Positions 24,355-36,814 are shown, counted from the stretch's first letter. The stretch: DNA of 64,000 nucleotides from Pyrenula massariospora (GCA_021030905.1 JAGFMI010000016.1:806001-870000), one strand, 5' to 3'. Notes: generated by a model not told the origin, from the letters alone. A program made the numbers and translations.

Positions 24355-25550
24355 AATGATACGGACTTTGCAGGCGGCACCATACAGACTCGAGAGGCAC
24401 TGCCCCTGGCAGGTTGCAGTTCAGCGACAGCTTGAATCCCTTTGCCTGGCGTCTTTGAGGCTCAACGACAAGGGGGGAGCTCGCAATCACGCTTCATTGG
24501 AGCCAGGGAGTATGGAGAGCTTGATGGTCAACATCACGTCCATCAGTGCTTCATGCACGTCATAAGCTATTCATGGAAAACATCCTGAGGCTTAAACAAA
24601 TACGAATGGAAGGAGGGAATCTTTTGCAAATGGCACTGCCCTGGAGATGCTGGGATCGTGCGATGATGTCTACGCAGCGCAACCCCTGCTAGCTTAAAGT
24701 GGGTGTTGGCATGCGGCATGGTTGTGGCAGAGTTGCAGAAGACTTCCGGGGCAGCTTCGACTTGGTGTGGAGAAGGCGTTGACGTTGACAGTTGCAGGCC
24801 TCGAATGCAGCTTGGAAAGGTCTTTTCTTCCATGCATAGTCGCTTCTCTATAATCATCCACAACCATGTCTCTAAAATCTCAGCTCAAGTAACTTCATTA
24901 CGCACCCCTATCCACCCCGCACATCGCCTTACCAAGGATTCAGAGTTCCATTGGTTCGACAGATTCTCCTTGGCATCTTCAACCTCACGCGACTGATGCA
25001 CACGCGACAAAGGCACAAGGTGCCTGGAAGGGTGCTCAACAAGAAGACCCTGCCTGGTCCATATTTCTTGTTGAAAGAGCTTGGCACAAAATGTCACCCT
25101 ACTCATCATGAATTAACAGGCGAAATAGTTCTACGGACCTCTCTCACCTACCGTATGATGATTCTTTCAATCTAACAAATTTTAGTCACGTGCGAATGCA
25201 AAGGGGCTTCGTATTCATGTTGCTAAACCACTTTGTCCGTAAACAGCTGTCTTATGTTGACTTGGTCGCAGTGTCGTCTGCGGTACCTTTCTATCATGAT
25301 TGTTGACGGACTTCTCTGTTCTGAGATCACTCAAGGTTAGTGACGGGTAACTTGTAGCCTGAAATATCCCAGATAATTGAAGTACGACCCATATGTTCAT
25401 CGGCGTATTCCAAAAGATATAAATTCAATTTTTGTGACCAAGAAGCCAGGACAGAGCCTCTGGTAATCTCTAGCAAACCAAAATTTTCTATCATGAAGTA
25501 GTCTGATGCTGCTCTAATGCAGATATCAGTCTAGCCCTGTTTGTTTCTTT
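24355..25550. other. divergent intergenic region
   Basis: Promoter region between the minus-strand Gag1-like gene and the plus-strand J-protein gene. A CACGTG lies near 25186. No supported gene up to 25550. Confidence 0.5.
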
Positions 25551-25802
25551 ATGCATCTGCTCCTATATATGATTCTCCTTCACCAATTTGTGATGCCGTC
25601 ACCGGTGATCAACAACTACACTGCAGCCTTCCTGATGGCGTTCAACACAATCGAACAGATCAAGCGCACTATTGGGGAGGAAGAAATCTACGTTATTCTC
25701 CACCCCCCAAAATCGATACGCAATGCATCCCATTCCTACGGTTCATTAGAGGAAGTTGAACCCTCTTATTCGATGGAAAGGTTGTCCAGCCTGCTGTGGT
25801 GA
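25551..25802 (+). other. 83-codon upstream ORF overlapping the J-protein start
   Basis: ATG at 25551 opens an 83-codon frame whose TGA stop (25800-25802) shares its last base with the ATG of the J-domain gene (TGATG). The peptide starts hydrophobic and then becomes Glu/Ile-rich; no family recognised. It may be a regulatory upstream ORF, a small separate protein or chance. The arrangement would allow termination followed by re-initiation. Confidence 0.35.
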
Positions 25803-27045
25803 TGAATGCTGTCGAAGACTATTATGCATACCTCGGTGTAGCGCGAAATGCCACGGCTAGAGATATCACGAAGCAAGTGGGAAGCCCAATCCATCGTGTG
25901 GCCGTCAAAGATCAAAAGCTGACATGCTATACTAGTTCCGCATCTTATCGATGAAGTATCACCCCGACAAGAACCTCAGAGATCCAGATGCGACATCAAA
26001 ATTTCAGAGAATTAACAACGCCCATCAAACCCTCGTCAACCCAGACAGGCGGCGAGCATATGATAACAAGCTGGCAAAATTCGAAGAGAGCCAGAAAGGT
26101 TTCCCAGCGTCAAAACATAGCCGCCGCAATCCACCTAATTCACAACCTTCGTCCTATCGGCATGGATCATACAGAGAAAAGAATGACTCTACAGACGATG
26201 ACGACTCAGATGATGGCCGTTCAAAGTCTAAGTACTCCGACAACAGTAAAAGTAACCAGAGGACAGGGCCAGACTGGCAGGAGTCAGGGAGTAAGAAATC
26301 TTCAAAACCGCAATTCGAACCATCTTCGAGGCATCCAAAGGAAGGTCAAGATCGATTCAGTCATAAGACGCCACCGGCACCGCCGCCGCCTCGGCAGAGG
26401 AGTCCGGATCCGCGCCAGATGGTCAACGAGGATGCGCGTGCCGAGCTCCTTCGCAACATACTCCGGACTATATCCGAGCATACGAACAATGTCGCCGACT
26501 GGACAATGTTGATGCATCATTTATGGCGCATTGAGCCCGTTCGAAGAGACAGAGACATGTGGGAAACACTGAGAAGGGTCGATGCTCTTTTAGGAGACAT
26601 TGGACATATCCTGTCCGGCATGCGCGCTGCGGCTTTTGTTCCGACAGCCCGACGATCTGACCATGAAAATGATAAGAATGTTCTACAACGAGCTCGGGCA
26701 GACCTGGAGAAGATGGCGCCATTCATTCGAAAAGTGAGAGGGCAAGGCGAAAAAATGAACAATATTGGAGAATGTCTCTATGACGCTCAGGAAGAGAGCG
26801 CCTATCAAGCTTTTCGGTTGCAATTTAGGCAAGCAGCTCAAGCTGTCCTTGATGAATTTCCAAGGTACCGTCCGTCTCCATCTCTATTTCAATGGATACC
26901 ACGTACTTCCTTCCACGATTTATCGGGCCGAAGCTTCTTTGATCGTGCATCTCCCGAGCCTGATATTAGAGCTGATAGGGAGAAGTGGTTCAAAAAGAGA
27001 GCGAAACAACGCAAAGAAGATGAGAAGGATGGTGGTGTGCTTTAG
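25802..27045 (+). CDS. DnaJ (J-domain) protein
   Basis: Probable Hsp70 co-chaperone that stimulates Hsp70 ATPase activity. Exons 25802-25876 and 25936-27045 give 394 residues. The J domain lies at residues 5-67: YAYLGVARNAT, the HPD motif in KYHPDKN at 34-36, and a helix ending RRRAYDNK. The donor is GTGGGA, less standard, but the acceptor and the CTGAC branch site fit and the join restores the J domain. A charged Ser/Asp/Lys and Pro-rich linker covers about 70-165. The C-terminal region is helical, contains several Trp and Arg residues and ends in a basic tail. No G/F or zinc-finger region, so class C. A stop codon lies in frame 45 bases upstream of the ATG. Confidence 0.85.
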
Positions 27046-29632
27046 CGAGATCCAAGCAGGGGCATCATGGCCACGATAATTTTTGGATAGCATCTGCGGA
27101 GCCATGTGAATACATACGAGCCTCTACAAAGCAAGAAAGAATCTCTGACATATCCTCACAGCTGATTGCGAGAGAATAATCAATCATAAAGTCTGTCTAA
27201 TAGTCGAAGAGATTTTTGTACAATTACATCTATCCAAGAGGGAAGCGTGGAAAGAAAAGTTGACAATCTAGAGTAATCCTTTTGCAGAGGACATAGTAAT
27301 GCGCAGAATTCATAAGACTCAAATAAATCAACATACATACCCAAGATCAGAGTAGCTCTGCAAAGGTTTTCGTAATGCAGACAAAGGAGCCATCAATTAG
27401 ACTTTGCGTTCGCCTTTACATCGTATTTGACGACGTGTACCCGGGGCTCTGGTCCAGCGCTTGTGTCACCAACGCAGCGCCTATGGACAGCTGATTGCAT
27501 ACGAATTCGAAACGGCCCCCAAGCTAGAAATAGCCCGCCGGCCTTCCACTTGCATTTCTCTGCCGCGCAGCTACGCGCCATCCCCGGGCGTCTCGCTCAT
27601 GAGCGTACCGGAAATACTTTACGAGCCAAATTGTAGCGGGGTCCTGCATCTGTGAGTCTGCGTTGTTAATGCCCTATGCAGACACTAAGTTTAGACAGCT
27701 GTGAGAAAGCTAGTAACTTCTGAAGCAAAGGATGTCATGTCTCAACACTGTAGATTGCTAACAAAATGGGCGTGACAAGTGGTGAAGAGAGCGTGTAGTG
27801 ACGTTGGAAGTTGGTGAGAATCTCCGGAGAGACAGCAAACAGCGGTGCAGAAACGGAAGAAACGCCGCTTAGGATCAGACTCACGTGATCCAAATTGGCA
27901 AGGCTGAGCACAGCAGCTTGGTACTCCATCGCTGATCTGACCTTGTTGCGTGTCCCAAGTATCACAGGCTCGTGGTAGTAGTCTCAACAGCGGCGCTGCA
28001 GTGTTGCATCCACTGAGATTTGCACCAGGCTGCTGAATCATGATCGATCAACACAACGCCGTGCCATTCATCGCGATACATCGTCCAGCTTAGGGATGTG
28101 GAGAAGTGCACGATGTCGCATTATTGCCTTCACCGCCACAGCGCCTTCAGCACAGCTCGGTTAGGTGCGAGAGGCAGATGACGGCAGCCAATCGTCGAAT
28201 ACCTGGCCAGCTCGATCAACACACCCTTTCAACCGCAGATGATCCATCACGGCCACAAGGACGACGCAAGCCTGATATCGCAACCACCACTCGATGTCGC
28301 ATGATTATCCCATCTCCGGCTTTTGGCCACTTCAATGCGACCAGCTGATCTTTTGGACATTAGACCGTTTTCGACAACCCGCCACAGATTTTCTGACGAT
28401 GAGAGGTGAGCGTCAGGGTGACGGCGGTAGGGAGAGTTGGATCTTGGGAAGTTACTTGGCCGCTAGATGTTGGCTGACCAACGTCCATTCCTTCACAAGT
28501 CTTGATGATAGGGCATAAACTATGGGACTCTAGGGATACCTTTAGCATCTTGCACTAGAATATACCGAGAGGATGTCAATGCTACATGCCGGCCAGTGAA
28601 GCCTCCTCGCACGATTACTGACCGCATCATTAGGAGTCTCCTGACTCGGCAGCCTATCCAGACTTTGCCATGGTTTTGACATAAGTCTGGTGTTGGGGGC
28701 TCATTGGGCATCCCTGGCATTGATCCGATGTGGACGAGGATCATACCGGCCTAGATCTGCTATGTAGATCCTTAGATGGCTAGAGGGAGCAAAGCCACAT
28801 CCGACCTGCTGCAAAGAGGTGCATGTCTGGATGACTCCTTTGGACGAGTGGAATCCGACACTCGCATATTTCTAGCTGCTACTCCGTATTTGCCATGGCC
28901 GTCGCTCGCTGGAGGGACCGTTTTCCGCCACGGCATCTCGAGGAAACTGAGCGTTTCGAATGCTCGTTTGCCGGGAGCGAAGGCGGGGGATTTGAAACGC
29001 TGAGTGCGCAGGGACCATCCAAGCTGTCAGAGAGTCGCACGCTGGCTGTCGGATTGGGTCGACGATGAGCTGAGACAAGGCCGGCCAGCCTGGGACCGGA
29101 TTGGGCAGCTGGAATGATACGTACGATCCACGAGTCGCGCGCCTTTGTACAGTGCGTACGCATTATTAGAGGGGGATAATGGGTTTTGGATGGGGCAGTT
29201 GGGTGGCAGGCAGGGCGTTTAGAATGTCTGGCGGCGGCCAGTCGATGCAAGCCACCCGCTTGCCACTCGCACTCGGCCCCCCATTGCCAAATCCTGATCC
29301 AGAGCGCCCTCATCCACTCAGTCCACACGATCTCCACGGTCAAACCTCCAAAGTCACGCAGGGATAGCGTTGGCCGCCTCCACAGGCATGCGCTGCTTAC
29401 CGTGCTCTTCTCCTTCTCCCCAGAACGTCTGTGTTGAAACGCCAGACCGACTCCCTTGCCCCCCACCCACCAAGCGCACGCAACCAGTCCCCTGCCATTA
29501 CCCAAGGGATCACCACCAGCCGCCGGCCACCGAAACAACCCCAGCGCATGGGCTGTTATTAGTACAGTATTTCAAGAGTCTCGCCTTCACACATTTCGAT
29601 GATTGTCGCCTAGTTCTGGATATAAGGTCATG
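27046..29632. other. long intergenic region upstream of the cyclin gene
   Basis: About 2.6 kb without a supported gene. It contains a perfect TCACGTGA at 27881-27888. A minus-strand frame at 28879-29538 looks like a composition artefact. The rightmost part probably holds the cyclin promoter. Confidence 0.5.
27881..27888. promoter_or_regulatory. E-box palindrome TCACGTGA
   Basis: Perfect 8-bp bHLH-type site in intergenic DNA. It could bind a Cbf1-like or other bHLH factor; no functional evidence. Confidence 0.3.
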
Positions 29633-30631
29633 AGAGACGCTACCTGAACCACCATTTCCTCGACCATCTCATCTGACTCGCCCTCCCGACCTTCGCTTTT
29701 ACCAACATCTGAACAGCAGCGTGCGAGCGTGCTGCTGACATTAATAACAACGCCCTTACCAACATTAATATCGGCCATTCCGCAGTGCCCAGTGTCTGAA
29801 GAGGAAAACGGCTTTCCGCATCCCTTACGTTGGACCCCGAAACTCCACTTGGCCTAACGATTGCTACGACTGGACGCACAGCTGTCTGTCTTCTCCGAGA
29901 AAAGCCTTTTTGGGTGGAGCTAAGCCCCGTCCGTTTACCCCTCGGTGTCAGAGCATACCGCCTTACCCACAAGAAGCCTCTAGCCGCTAAGCCAGGACCC
30001 CGGTCATTGCAGACAGGGTGCCAGAGGGGCTCAGGGGAAAAAGTCGTCCCTCATTGATACTTTTCCACCGGCAACGCCGCCTTCCAACACTCGACTGTCC
30101 ACTGGTGTATCCAGTGTCTCTCTTTAACATTGTCGACGCTTCCCCTTATCTTGGGACGTATCCTCGCTGGTCGGGAAAGAGAAGGCAAAGCCACTCGACT
30201 CTTGGAGCACAAATCGTCTCCCCATAATTGTCTTCCATACCTGGGGCCGGTTTTCTCCATTGAAACATTCCATACTATCTGCATAACTTTCACGACTGGT
30301 CTTTGCTGGGCTTTCGAATACTTTTCTACCGTCAGCATAACCCTTTTGGACCCTTCCAAAACCTTCTATCCTTTACTTGCAACCCAGCACTTGCGGAATT
30401 ATTCGGTGCAAAAAAGGGCGCAACATTGACTTGACTTACCTTCCCGAGTACCAAACACCAACCGCCCCCAAGCTCGTACTATCGACAACTCACCCTATAC
30501 CGGTCATACGGCATAACATCGGGGCTCATCTGGCGAAAAGACTTCACAAAAGCAAGGCATCTGCTCCTGAGCGACGAGAAGGTCATTGCAGATCGAGGCG
30601 GTCATTGAAGCTTTCCTTCCAGTCGTTCATT
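29633..30631 (+). promoter_or_regulatory. ATG-free 5' leader of the cyclin gene
   Basis: From just after the ATG at 29630 to the cyclin ATG at 30632 there is no ATG on the plus strand in any frame over 999 bases, while CAT (its complement) occurs many times. About 15 would be expected by chance. This fits a long mRNA leader kept clear of upstream starts for scanning ribosomes. The sequence is pyrimidine-rich, as fungal leaders often are. Confidence 0.6.
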
Positions 30632-32014
30632 ATGGACTCCCGCTTCGATGCCCATAACAGGGCAGCATTGGAAGAATTCGTTCTCCTTCCAGTCTCTCGC
30701 TCTATGGTCACACATCTTGCAGAGCAGGCGTCACTAGTCATTCGTTGCGAAGACCCTTCTTCTCCACTCTCGCCCGCAGACCCTTTGCCTACACCCCCTT
30801 CGACGCCGCCCCGAAGCACTTCAGATCTCGACTCATGTCCAGATACCCCACAACTCCCCAGCTTATCGACTTTTATACAAAACCTCGTGACTCGTTCACA
30901 GGTACAAGTCCCTACTTTGATGACTTCGCTAGTCTACCTCTCTCGTCTCCGCTCCCGATTACCGCCAGTGGCTAAAGGAATGCGGTGCACAGTGCACCGC
31001 ATTTTCCTTGCGTCTCTCATTCTCGCCGCAAAGAACTTGAATGACTCAAGTCCGAAGAACAAGCACTGGGCCCGGTACACGGTTGTCAAGGGATATGACG
31101 GGTTCGGATTTTCTCTCGCAGAAGTCAATCTTATGGAACGGCAATTACTATACCTACTAGATTTCGACACCCGGGTGACAGAAAGCGATCTTTTCAATCA
31201 TCTTGAACCATTTCTGGCGCCAATCCGCGTACAAATTGCCATCGAGGAGGAAGAAGCCGCTTGGGCTGAATTGCAGCGGCGACAGCTAGAAGAACAGCAG
31301 CGTCAACAAGCCCTCGCATCTGTTCCGACTCTTAGAGATCCCTATTCGGCTAAGAACTCTCCAGCTCTACGCGGCAAAAAGCATAATCGCGAGCCATCAA
31401 ACCCTCCACGCTCCTATCCGTTGGACCTCCACGCTCCTCCGGCTATGGGTGTCTATGATTCGCCCGCTTCTCTTGCCGACGACATTATTTCCCCTGTCCG
31501 TTGCCCACGGTCCACCTCAAGCATGCAGCTCCCCCTAGTCTCTTCGTCTGCTCACAAACGACGTCCATCTCCCTCTCCATACCGTGGCGTTCAACATAGC
31601 CACACTCGCTCCATCTCCCCACCTTCTCTGCGGGACCTGCCGCCTCTCTCGTTTTCCCGTACAACCACCTCTACCACCCTCTCCACTGCCGACCATTCTC
31701 GCTCTTCGAGCCTAGCCCCATCAACTCGTAGCAACGCATCACCATATAGCGTGGCCACGAGCGTCGACCTCGCCGATGATGGCCCTGCCATAGCTGTCTA
31801 CGATCAAGATACGGATAACAGCCCGGCAATCGTGGCCCTGCCACCTGCGGCTGCGAAGAGACCGGTGCCTGTGCGGCCGGCGATGAAGGCCAGGGAGCCC
31901 AGCTTCCTTAACCAGGGCAGTGAGCATGGTGCTCCCACAACGAAGAAGGCGAGAACTGCGCCAGGTCAGCAGCCCGGAATGGGCGGTTACATGGCAAGAC
32001 TATTGGGCAGGTAG
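30632..32014 (+). CDS. Pcl-type cyclin (Pho85-like CDK partner)
   Basis: Regulatory subunit of a Pho85/Cdk5-type kinase, of the Pcl1/2/9-like group that links the cell cycle to polarity and nutrients. Single 460-residue frame from ATG 30632. The start [17 protein letters not shown] is typical of fungal Pcl cyclins. The cyclin box is at about 25-190, containing [13 protein letters not shown], the [17 protein letters not shown] helix, WARYT, and [16 protein letters not shown]. The C-terminal half is Ser/Pro-rich and disordered, with many SP/TP phosphorylation-type sites. A perfect 12-bp hairpin lies inside the cyclin box coding sequence (30979-31003). Confidence 0.9.
   Translation: MDSRFDAHNRAALEEFVLLPVSRSMVTHLAEQASLVIRCEDPSSPLSPADPLPTPPSTPPRSTSDLDSCPDTPQLPSLSTFIQNLVTRSQVQVPTLMTSLVYLSRLRSRLPPVAKGMRCTVHRIFLASLILAAKNLNDSSPKNKHWARYTVVKGYDGFGFSLAEVNLMERQLLYLLDFDTRVTESDLFNHLEPFLAPIRVQIAIEEEEAAWAELQRRQLEEQQRQQALASVPTLRDPYSAKNSPALRGKKHNREPSNPPRSYPLDLHAPPAMGVYDSPASLADDIISPVRCPRSTSSMQLPLVSSSAHKRRPSPSPYRGVQHSHTRSISPPSLRDLPPLSFSRTTTSTTLSTADHSRSSSLAPSTRSNASPYSVATSVDLADDGPAIAVYDQDTDNSPAIVALPPAAAKRPVPVRPAMKAREPSFLNQGSEHGAPTTKKARTAPGQQPGMGGYMARLLGR
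30979..31003. repeat. perfect inverted repeat inside the cyclin box
   Basis: Arms AATGCGGTGCAC and GTGCACCGCATT, 12 bp each, with one A between. They encode R-C-T-V-H-R. In mRNA this would be a GC-rich stem unless it pairs as a dimer. Confidence 0.8.
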
Positions 32015-32637
32015 CTGTTGGCTCTCACCCTAGAAGTCGAAGTTTGCGGCACTGTCCGTCCGTTTTCGCTCTGTTTCCCTTTTGTTGCCTATTTTGATAT
32101 CCCATTTAGCAAGCGATGCATTAGGTGTGTTATGGCTCTGGTTTTGTTATTATGAACTCGGAAAGAATGCCGTGGATTCTCGATCATGACTTGATCTGAT
32201 TTATATATCTATCATGAGAATACTGCCTCGATGTTAATTGCTGGTCGATTGATGGTCTTGGCCATGGAGCTTAGGTACATGGCCAGTTGGAGGTTTATAC
32301 ATACGGCCACAGATGAGCTAGAATTTCAATCTGGGACGACTAGTGTTGATATTGTATCGGAGCACACTAGATGGGATCAGGGAGCATGAAGTGGGATCAT
32401 GAATCATGATATAAGTAATGATAAGATTGAACGAAATGTTCAGATTTTCATATGCATTGCTCTTGTTATTAATACACTGGTATCTTGAGCCCGTATTTGA
32501 TTCTACTGAATGGAGACTTCCCTCGTCACTTTCCGACGCTGTACCCTTCTCACATGTCTTTCTGTGTCTTGCGTCGACCTAGCATACAAAGCTATTCATC
32601 TACGCAGCCGCAACCTTCTCCTAGGCACCCTTCTTCA
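32015..32637. other. intergenic between convergent genes
   Basis: 3' flanks of the cyclin and Rrg9-like genes, AT-richer than the surroundings. No gene seen. Confidence 0.5.
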
Positions 32638-34617
32638 TTACCGTCCTTGACCGGAACCATTTTGATTCCTTTCAAGACCACGGGTCTTTTCCTCTTTCTT
32701 CGCTATCCGAAGTGTTGTCTTGAGTATGATCTCGGCTGTGTGGAGCATAACGGCCCATTTGCGTTCATCGCTTCCTGGCTGTAGACCGGCCCTTCTGTTC
32801 CGTTTCGCCTGGATCAATTCTGCCGCGAGCTTTGCATATCTCTTTTTAGCCACGTAGACTTGGCTCATCGATTTCTTGATACCTTTCTTAAAAACGCGAA
32901 CGTCCTCTTTGATTTCGCTCTTGGTTCGCACCTTCTTAAGCGGGTGGTCGGGAGAGTCTGGATTTGGGTGCTCTTTCGGTTCATAAGGGCTATGAAGAAG
33001 CCTGATCTGGTCGCTCAGATTCCGTACCCCGGTTAAAGCGGCTTCTAGGTAGCCGCAGAAGTCGTCGAGCTTTTGTTGCGGGTCGAGCTGCTTGTTCTTA
33101 ATTCTTTTTGCTATGTCCTGTTCCAGTTTACTCAGAGAAATCATCTTCGAGTTTTCTCCCTCTCCAACCTCAACAAATTCGACCTGCTGACCTTCTCGAG
33201 CTTCGCCATCATTACCATCATCTCCATCGGTCTGTTGGAGAGGTGGTCCCATACTTTCCCGATCGTGACTTGACCTTCCCGCGTCTATTTCATTTTGCGC
33301 TGGCGGGGTTGACGGCTCTTCAGCCTCAGCTACAGTGCCACCAGCGTCTTTGGGAGACCCATCGTGATCGTCTTGTAGTGCTTTCTCTAAGGCTTTCATG
33401 ATTTCCTTACGCTCTTTCTTCTCCTTCATTGCCTTTTGCCGCTCCCACGTCTTGTTCCTCAAGCCCATCTCTCTCATTTCCTCCCAAACACGTTCTCCTC
33501 TCGCTTCCCATCTCCTCCGCCTGTCCGTAGCGTCCTTGTCGTTGGGCCGCCATTTACTCTTCAGTATGCGACGTACGGCTTCGGGAGAAACTTTGAAATA
33601 ATTGGCCAGCATTGGCGTCGAGAATTTTATGGGGTCATGTTCATGCAGACTGCGGATACCGTCAAGCGCATCTGGGGATAGCTTCTTGCGCGGATTCCAG
33701 CCTTCGGAAAACTTTTTAGAGAGGGCAGTCTTTTGTTGCTGCCAGAGGAGGGGTTTGGTCCTGGATGGAGGGTTGCGTGAGATGGGGAAAGTCTTTGAAG
33801 ACCGTTCGGAGCGGGATGAGCGCGGATGGGTTGAAGTGTGAGGGTCGACAGGTTTGGAGGGGTGAAGTCGGCGATCTCTTTGTAGATACGGTTTCTCTGT
33901 CGGGACTGAAGGAGGTCTACGTAACCACGGAGCTTCGCGGTCTTGAGCAGAATGCGGTAACGTGGATCTGCGTCGGGTAGGGGACGTCTGGACGGTGGTT
34001 TCGCCATAGTGAGAGGAAGAATTGCCAACGAAAGCTGCTCTCGAGACACGGGGAGAATTGATTGTGTTACGATGCGATCCGGCGAAGGGATTTTCGAAGG
34101 CGCTTCTAAATTTGGAAGTGGTTTTGGGAACTTCGATATCAGGATCGGAAGGATATGGAATCGGCGCCGTTGGAGGAGATGAGCGTGGGAACCCAGGCTT
34201 TTTTGGGTTCACGAGGTCAGAGTGCCATGGATTGGGGCGTTGAGACCGATCACGATTCGAATTGGTCGAATCTTTCCTTGTGCCATTCTTTCGAGGTTTA
34301 GAGTCTAGCTCTCTGGGAGGAGAGGTCACTGCTCTAGCTAACTGTGAGGATCTCTCTAATTCTGTCTCGACCTCTGCTGCTGCTTCCGAGGGATGGCGGC
34401 GTGTAGCGGTACTAGACAATGATCTGAGCTGCCCATTGTTATTTGAAATTGCATTATGCCATGCTCCGCCGGAAAGGGAAGAATGTAGCGCAGGCTGGAG
34501 CTTTGATGGTAGAACACGAGACGGTGCAGGTATGTCAATTACATTGGTGGGAGCCCTGACAGCGGCCGTAAAAAGTGCAAGAGCTTTTCCCTGGCAGGAG
34601 CTGTACCTGACGGACAT
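32638..34617 (-). CDS. Rrg9/neugrin-domain protein, probably mitochondrial
   Basis: Rrg9 is needed for respiratory growth and mitochondrial genome maintenance in yeast. Single 659-residue frame, ATG at 34617. The first 30 residues carry Arg/Lys without acidic residues, as mitochondrial presequences do. A long basic Ser/Pro-rich segment precedes the neugrin-like domain at about 300-400: [15 protein letters not shown], then [20 protein letters not shown] and KSKWRPND. An acidic linker follows, then an unusual helical C-terminal region of about 160 residues ([14 protein letters not shown] onward). At 659 residues it is much longer than the Rrg9 proteins I know (roughly 200-300), so the C-terminal part may be a fused second module. 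Confidence 0.75.
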   Translation of the reverse strand: MSVRYSSCQGKALALFTAAVRAPTNVIDIPAPSRVLPSKLQPALHSSLSGGAWHNAISNNNGQLRSLSSTATRRHPSEAAAEVETELERSSQLARAVTSPPRELDSKPRKNGTRKDSTNSNRDRSQRPNPWHSDLVNPKKPGFPRSSPPTAPIPYPSDPDIEVPKTTSKFRSAFENPFAGSHRNTINSPRVSRAAFVGNSSSHYGETTVQTSPTRRRSTLPHSAQDREAPWLRRPPSVPTEKPYLQRDRRLHPSKPVDPHTSTHPRSSRSERSSKTFPISRNPPSRTKPLLWQQQKTALSKKFSEGWNPRKKLSPDALDGIRSLHEHDPIKFSTPMLANYFKVSPEAVRRILKSKWRPNDKDATDRRRRWEARGERVWEEMREMGLRNKTWERQKAMKEKKERKEIMKALEKALQDDHDGSPKDAGGTVAEAEEPSTPPAQNEIDAGRSSHDRESMGPPLQQTDGDDGNDGEAREGQQVEFVEVGEGENSKMISLSKLEQDIAKRIKNKQLDPQQKLDDFCGYLEAALTGVRNLSDQIRLLHSPYEPKEHPNPDSPDHPLKKVRTKSEIKEDVRVFKKGIKKSMSQVYVAKKRYAKLAAELIQAKRNRRAGLQPGSDERKWAVMLHTAEIILKTTLRIAKKEEKTRGLERNQNGSGQGR

Positions 34618-34909
34618 GTATGGGCAGCGAAATCGATGGTGAGAAAGGTGCTATCAAAGCTGCTCCATGTCGTGAACTACGAGATACAACTTTTTTTGCA
34701 GGTGTCCAGATTGAGCTTAGTTCCGGAGATGATCTACAAGCCAAGGCTTCTCGGAAGTCGGAGAGTTAAGCCGCGCATTCAATGACACCAGGATAGTAGG
34801 TGACGAGCCCACCCACACTGTTGCTCAAGCGAGCCGTGTGAAGCTTTTGCCGATATGGCTCGCTTCCATGTCATCCGTCACCTTGACTTGACGTCTCAAT
34901 GCTCGCCTC

Positions 34910-36439
34910 ATGGCCTGGCTAAACCTATTGCGAAGACGTGACGATAGTACCCGGACAGCCTGGGGATACACGTTTCAACTCACTCCCCTCCACTTGACAC
35001 CCGAGCAGTCACACCCGTTGAAGCACTCTTACGACACCCTTGGCGAGCAATGTCTCAACCGCCTGAATCAACTAGAGCCTCCAACCGGTGCCGAAAGCGG
35101 CAAGAAGATCAAGCGAGATTTGTACAAAGCTTTAGAAAATCACCGCGATGATGACAACATCTTAAGAGAATTGTGGGATCAAGTCCATACAGTCCCCAAT
35201 TGGGTCGACTGGGATCAGATAGCTCGTGGACAAGATGTGTTCTACCGCTATGGCGGGGCAATGCTCACAGGACTTGCATACCAATCCCTGCTCGGTGGTA
35301 GGATTTCTAACGCGCATTGCTTTCCACTTCTCATTCAAATCTAGGTATGGGGGCAAATAGGGTTGTAGAGACTTTGGCACGAACGGGAGGCTTTTCCACC
35401 AAGGTTGCCCGTCACAGGCTCTTTGAAACAACGCAGCATATTCTCGAATGTACTCGGTCACTTGAGTCAATCAAGCCCGGAGGAGCTGGCTTTGCTTCGT
35501 CTATCCGAGTCAGGCTCTTACATGCGGCCGTGAGGCAGCGGATCCTAAAGCTCGCCAACGCAAGACCCGAATACTACTCCGTCCGCCTTTGGGGGATGCC
35601 TATAAACGATTTGGGTAAGTGTAAGTCGAACGCATTGGCACTCAAGGCTTATCTCTGCCCTAGATTGCGTAGCAACTATTGGAACGTTCAGTGCGACACT
35701 CATATGGTTAAGTCTTCCGCGGCAAGGTATATTCTTACGCCGGCGAGAAGTAGAGGACTACATTGCTCTTTGGCGACTCATTGGACATTATACGGGCACG
35801 CCAACCAAGTTCTTCGAGACTCCAGAAGCCGCACGCGCCGTGATGGAGTCGCTATTGCTCAATGAAATCTCTCCTTCACCGACCTCTAAAGTTCTGGCTG
35901 GCAATATTATTCGATGTCTAGAGTGTCAGCCACCGACCTACGCATCGCGGTCTTTCCTCGAAGTAAACGCTCGGTGGCTTAATGGAAATGAATTATGCGA
36001 TCAACTGGGGCTTGGTAGACCGTCAGTGTATTATTGGGCTCTCATGGCTGGTCAATGCCTTTTCTTCATGTCTGTTTGTTACTTTTACAGATCCTTCAAA
36101 GCCTTAGATACACGGAAGATCGCGGTAAGCATACATGCGCAAGGACCATTCGTTCTTAATCCCTTGACTAATTTAACTTAGGCGCTTCGTCAGATATTCT
36201 GGGTCGTGATCGTGAAAGGAAAACATGGTCTGGGAGAGGAAACCGTTTACGACTTCAAGTATATCCCTGACTATCACGTCAAGACCGATCCCGACGAACC
36301 AAGCGGCTCTGGTCTCAAGGAGCCAGGCATTGAGAGACGCAATTTGAAAGCTCTACTTGTGGGAATTACCGTCCTTGGCACAGCATCGGCGATTGGTGTT
36401 TGGACGACCTCACGGCTCTGGGACAGATTCATTTGGTAA
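34910..36439 (+). CDS. mpaB/rubber-oxygenase (DUF2236) family membrane protein
   Basis: Family of heme-dependent oxygenases that includes the ER-bound MpaB of mycophenolic acid synthesis and latex-clearing protein; the substrate here is unknown. Exons 34910-35297, 35345-35614, 35664-36124 and 36182-36439 give 458 residues. Typical segments are FYRYGGAMLTGLAYQSLLGGMG, quoted here only as FYRYGGAML and LAYQSLLGG, then GGFSTKVARHRLFET (candidate heme-ligand His) and RVRLLHAAVRQ. A hydrophobic stretch near 350 and a C-terminal membrane helix (LLVGITVLGTASAIGVW) suggest ER anchoring. All four exons join in frame with consensus splice sites. It lies divergently from the Rrg9-like gene across 292 bases. 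Confidence 0.85.
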
Positions 36440-36814
36440 AAAGACCAGCTTTTGTACGGCACAATGTGTCAGTGTGATCCCAGCAACAGGCCCCTCTTCC
36501 GATGCCCCGCACATCTTCCAATCACAATGCGGGGCCGCCTAAAGTGGTAACTCTTCTAGATTTACCGGCAGTCCTATCACGGTCGGATGCTTGGACAAGG
36601 TGCTTTCGTCCCATCAATTCCCCTCTCAAAAGAAATTCTTTGATTATCTTCTTTCCTCAAATCACGCACTCATACACCAAAGCGTTGTCTTGGGAATTTC
36701 TATCTGTGTAGGCTCGTTCAAAGCAAAAGCTTTGTGCCGTGATATTTTCCCTTACCTTATATCCAAAAGATCCTATTGAGAAGTAAATCTCGGCTGTGTT
36801 CAATTTAGTCTAAA
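36440..36814. other. intergenic
   Basis: 3' flank of the mpaB-like gene and promoter of the dehydrogenase. Nothing recognised. Confidence 0.5.

Noticed and set aside
28879-29538. 219-codon minus-strand open frame upstream of the cyclin gene
   Set aside because: Trp/Gly/Arg-rich translation without motifs, in GC-rich intergenic DNA.
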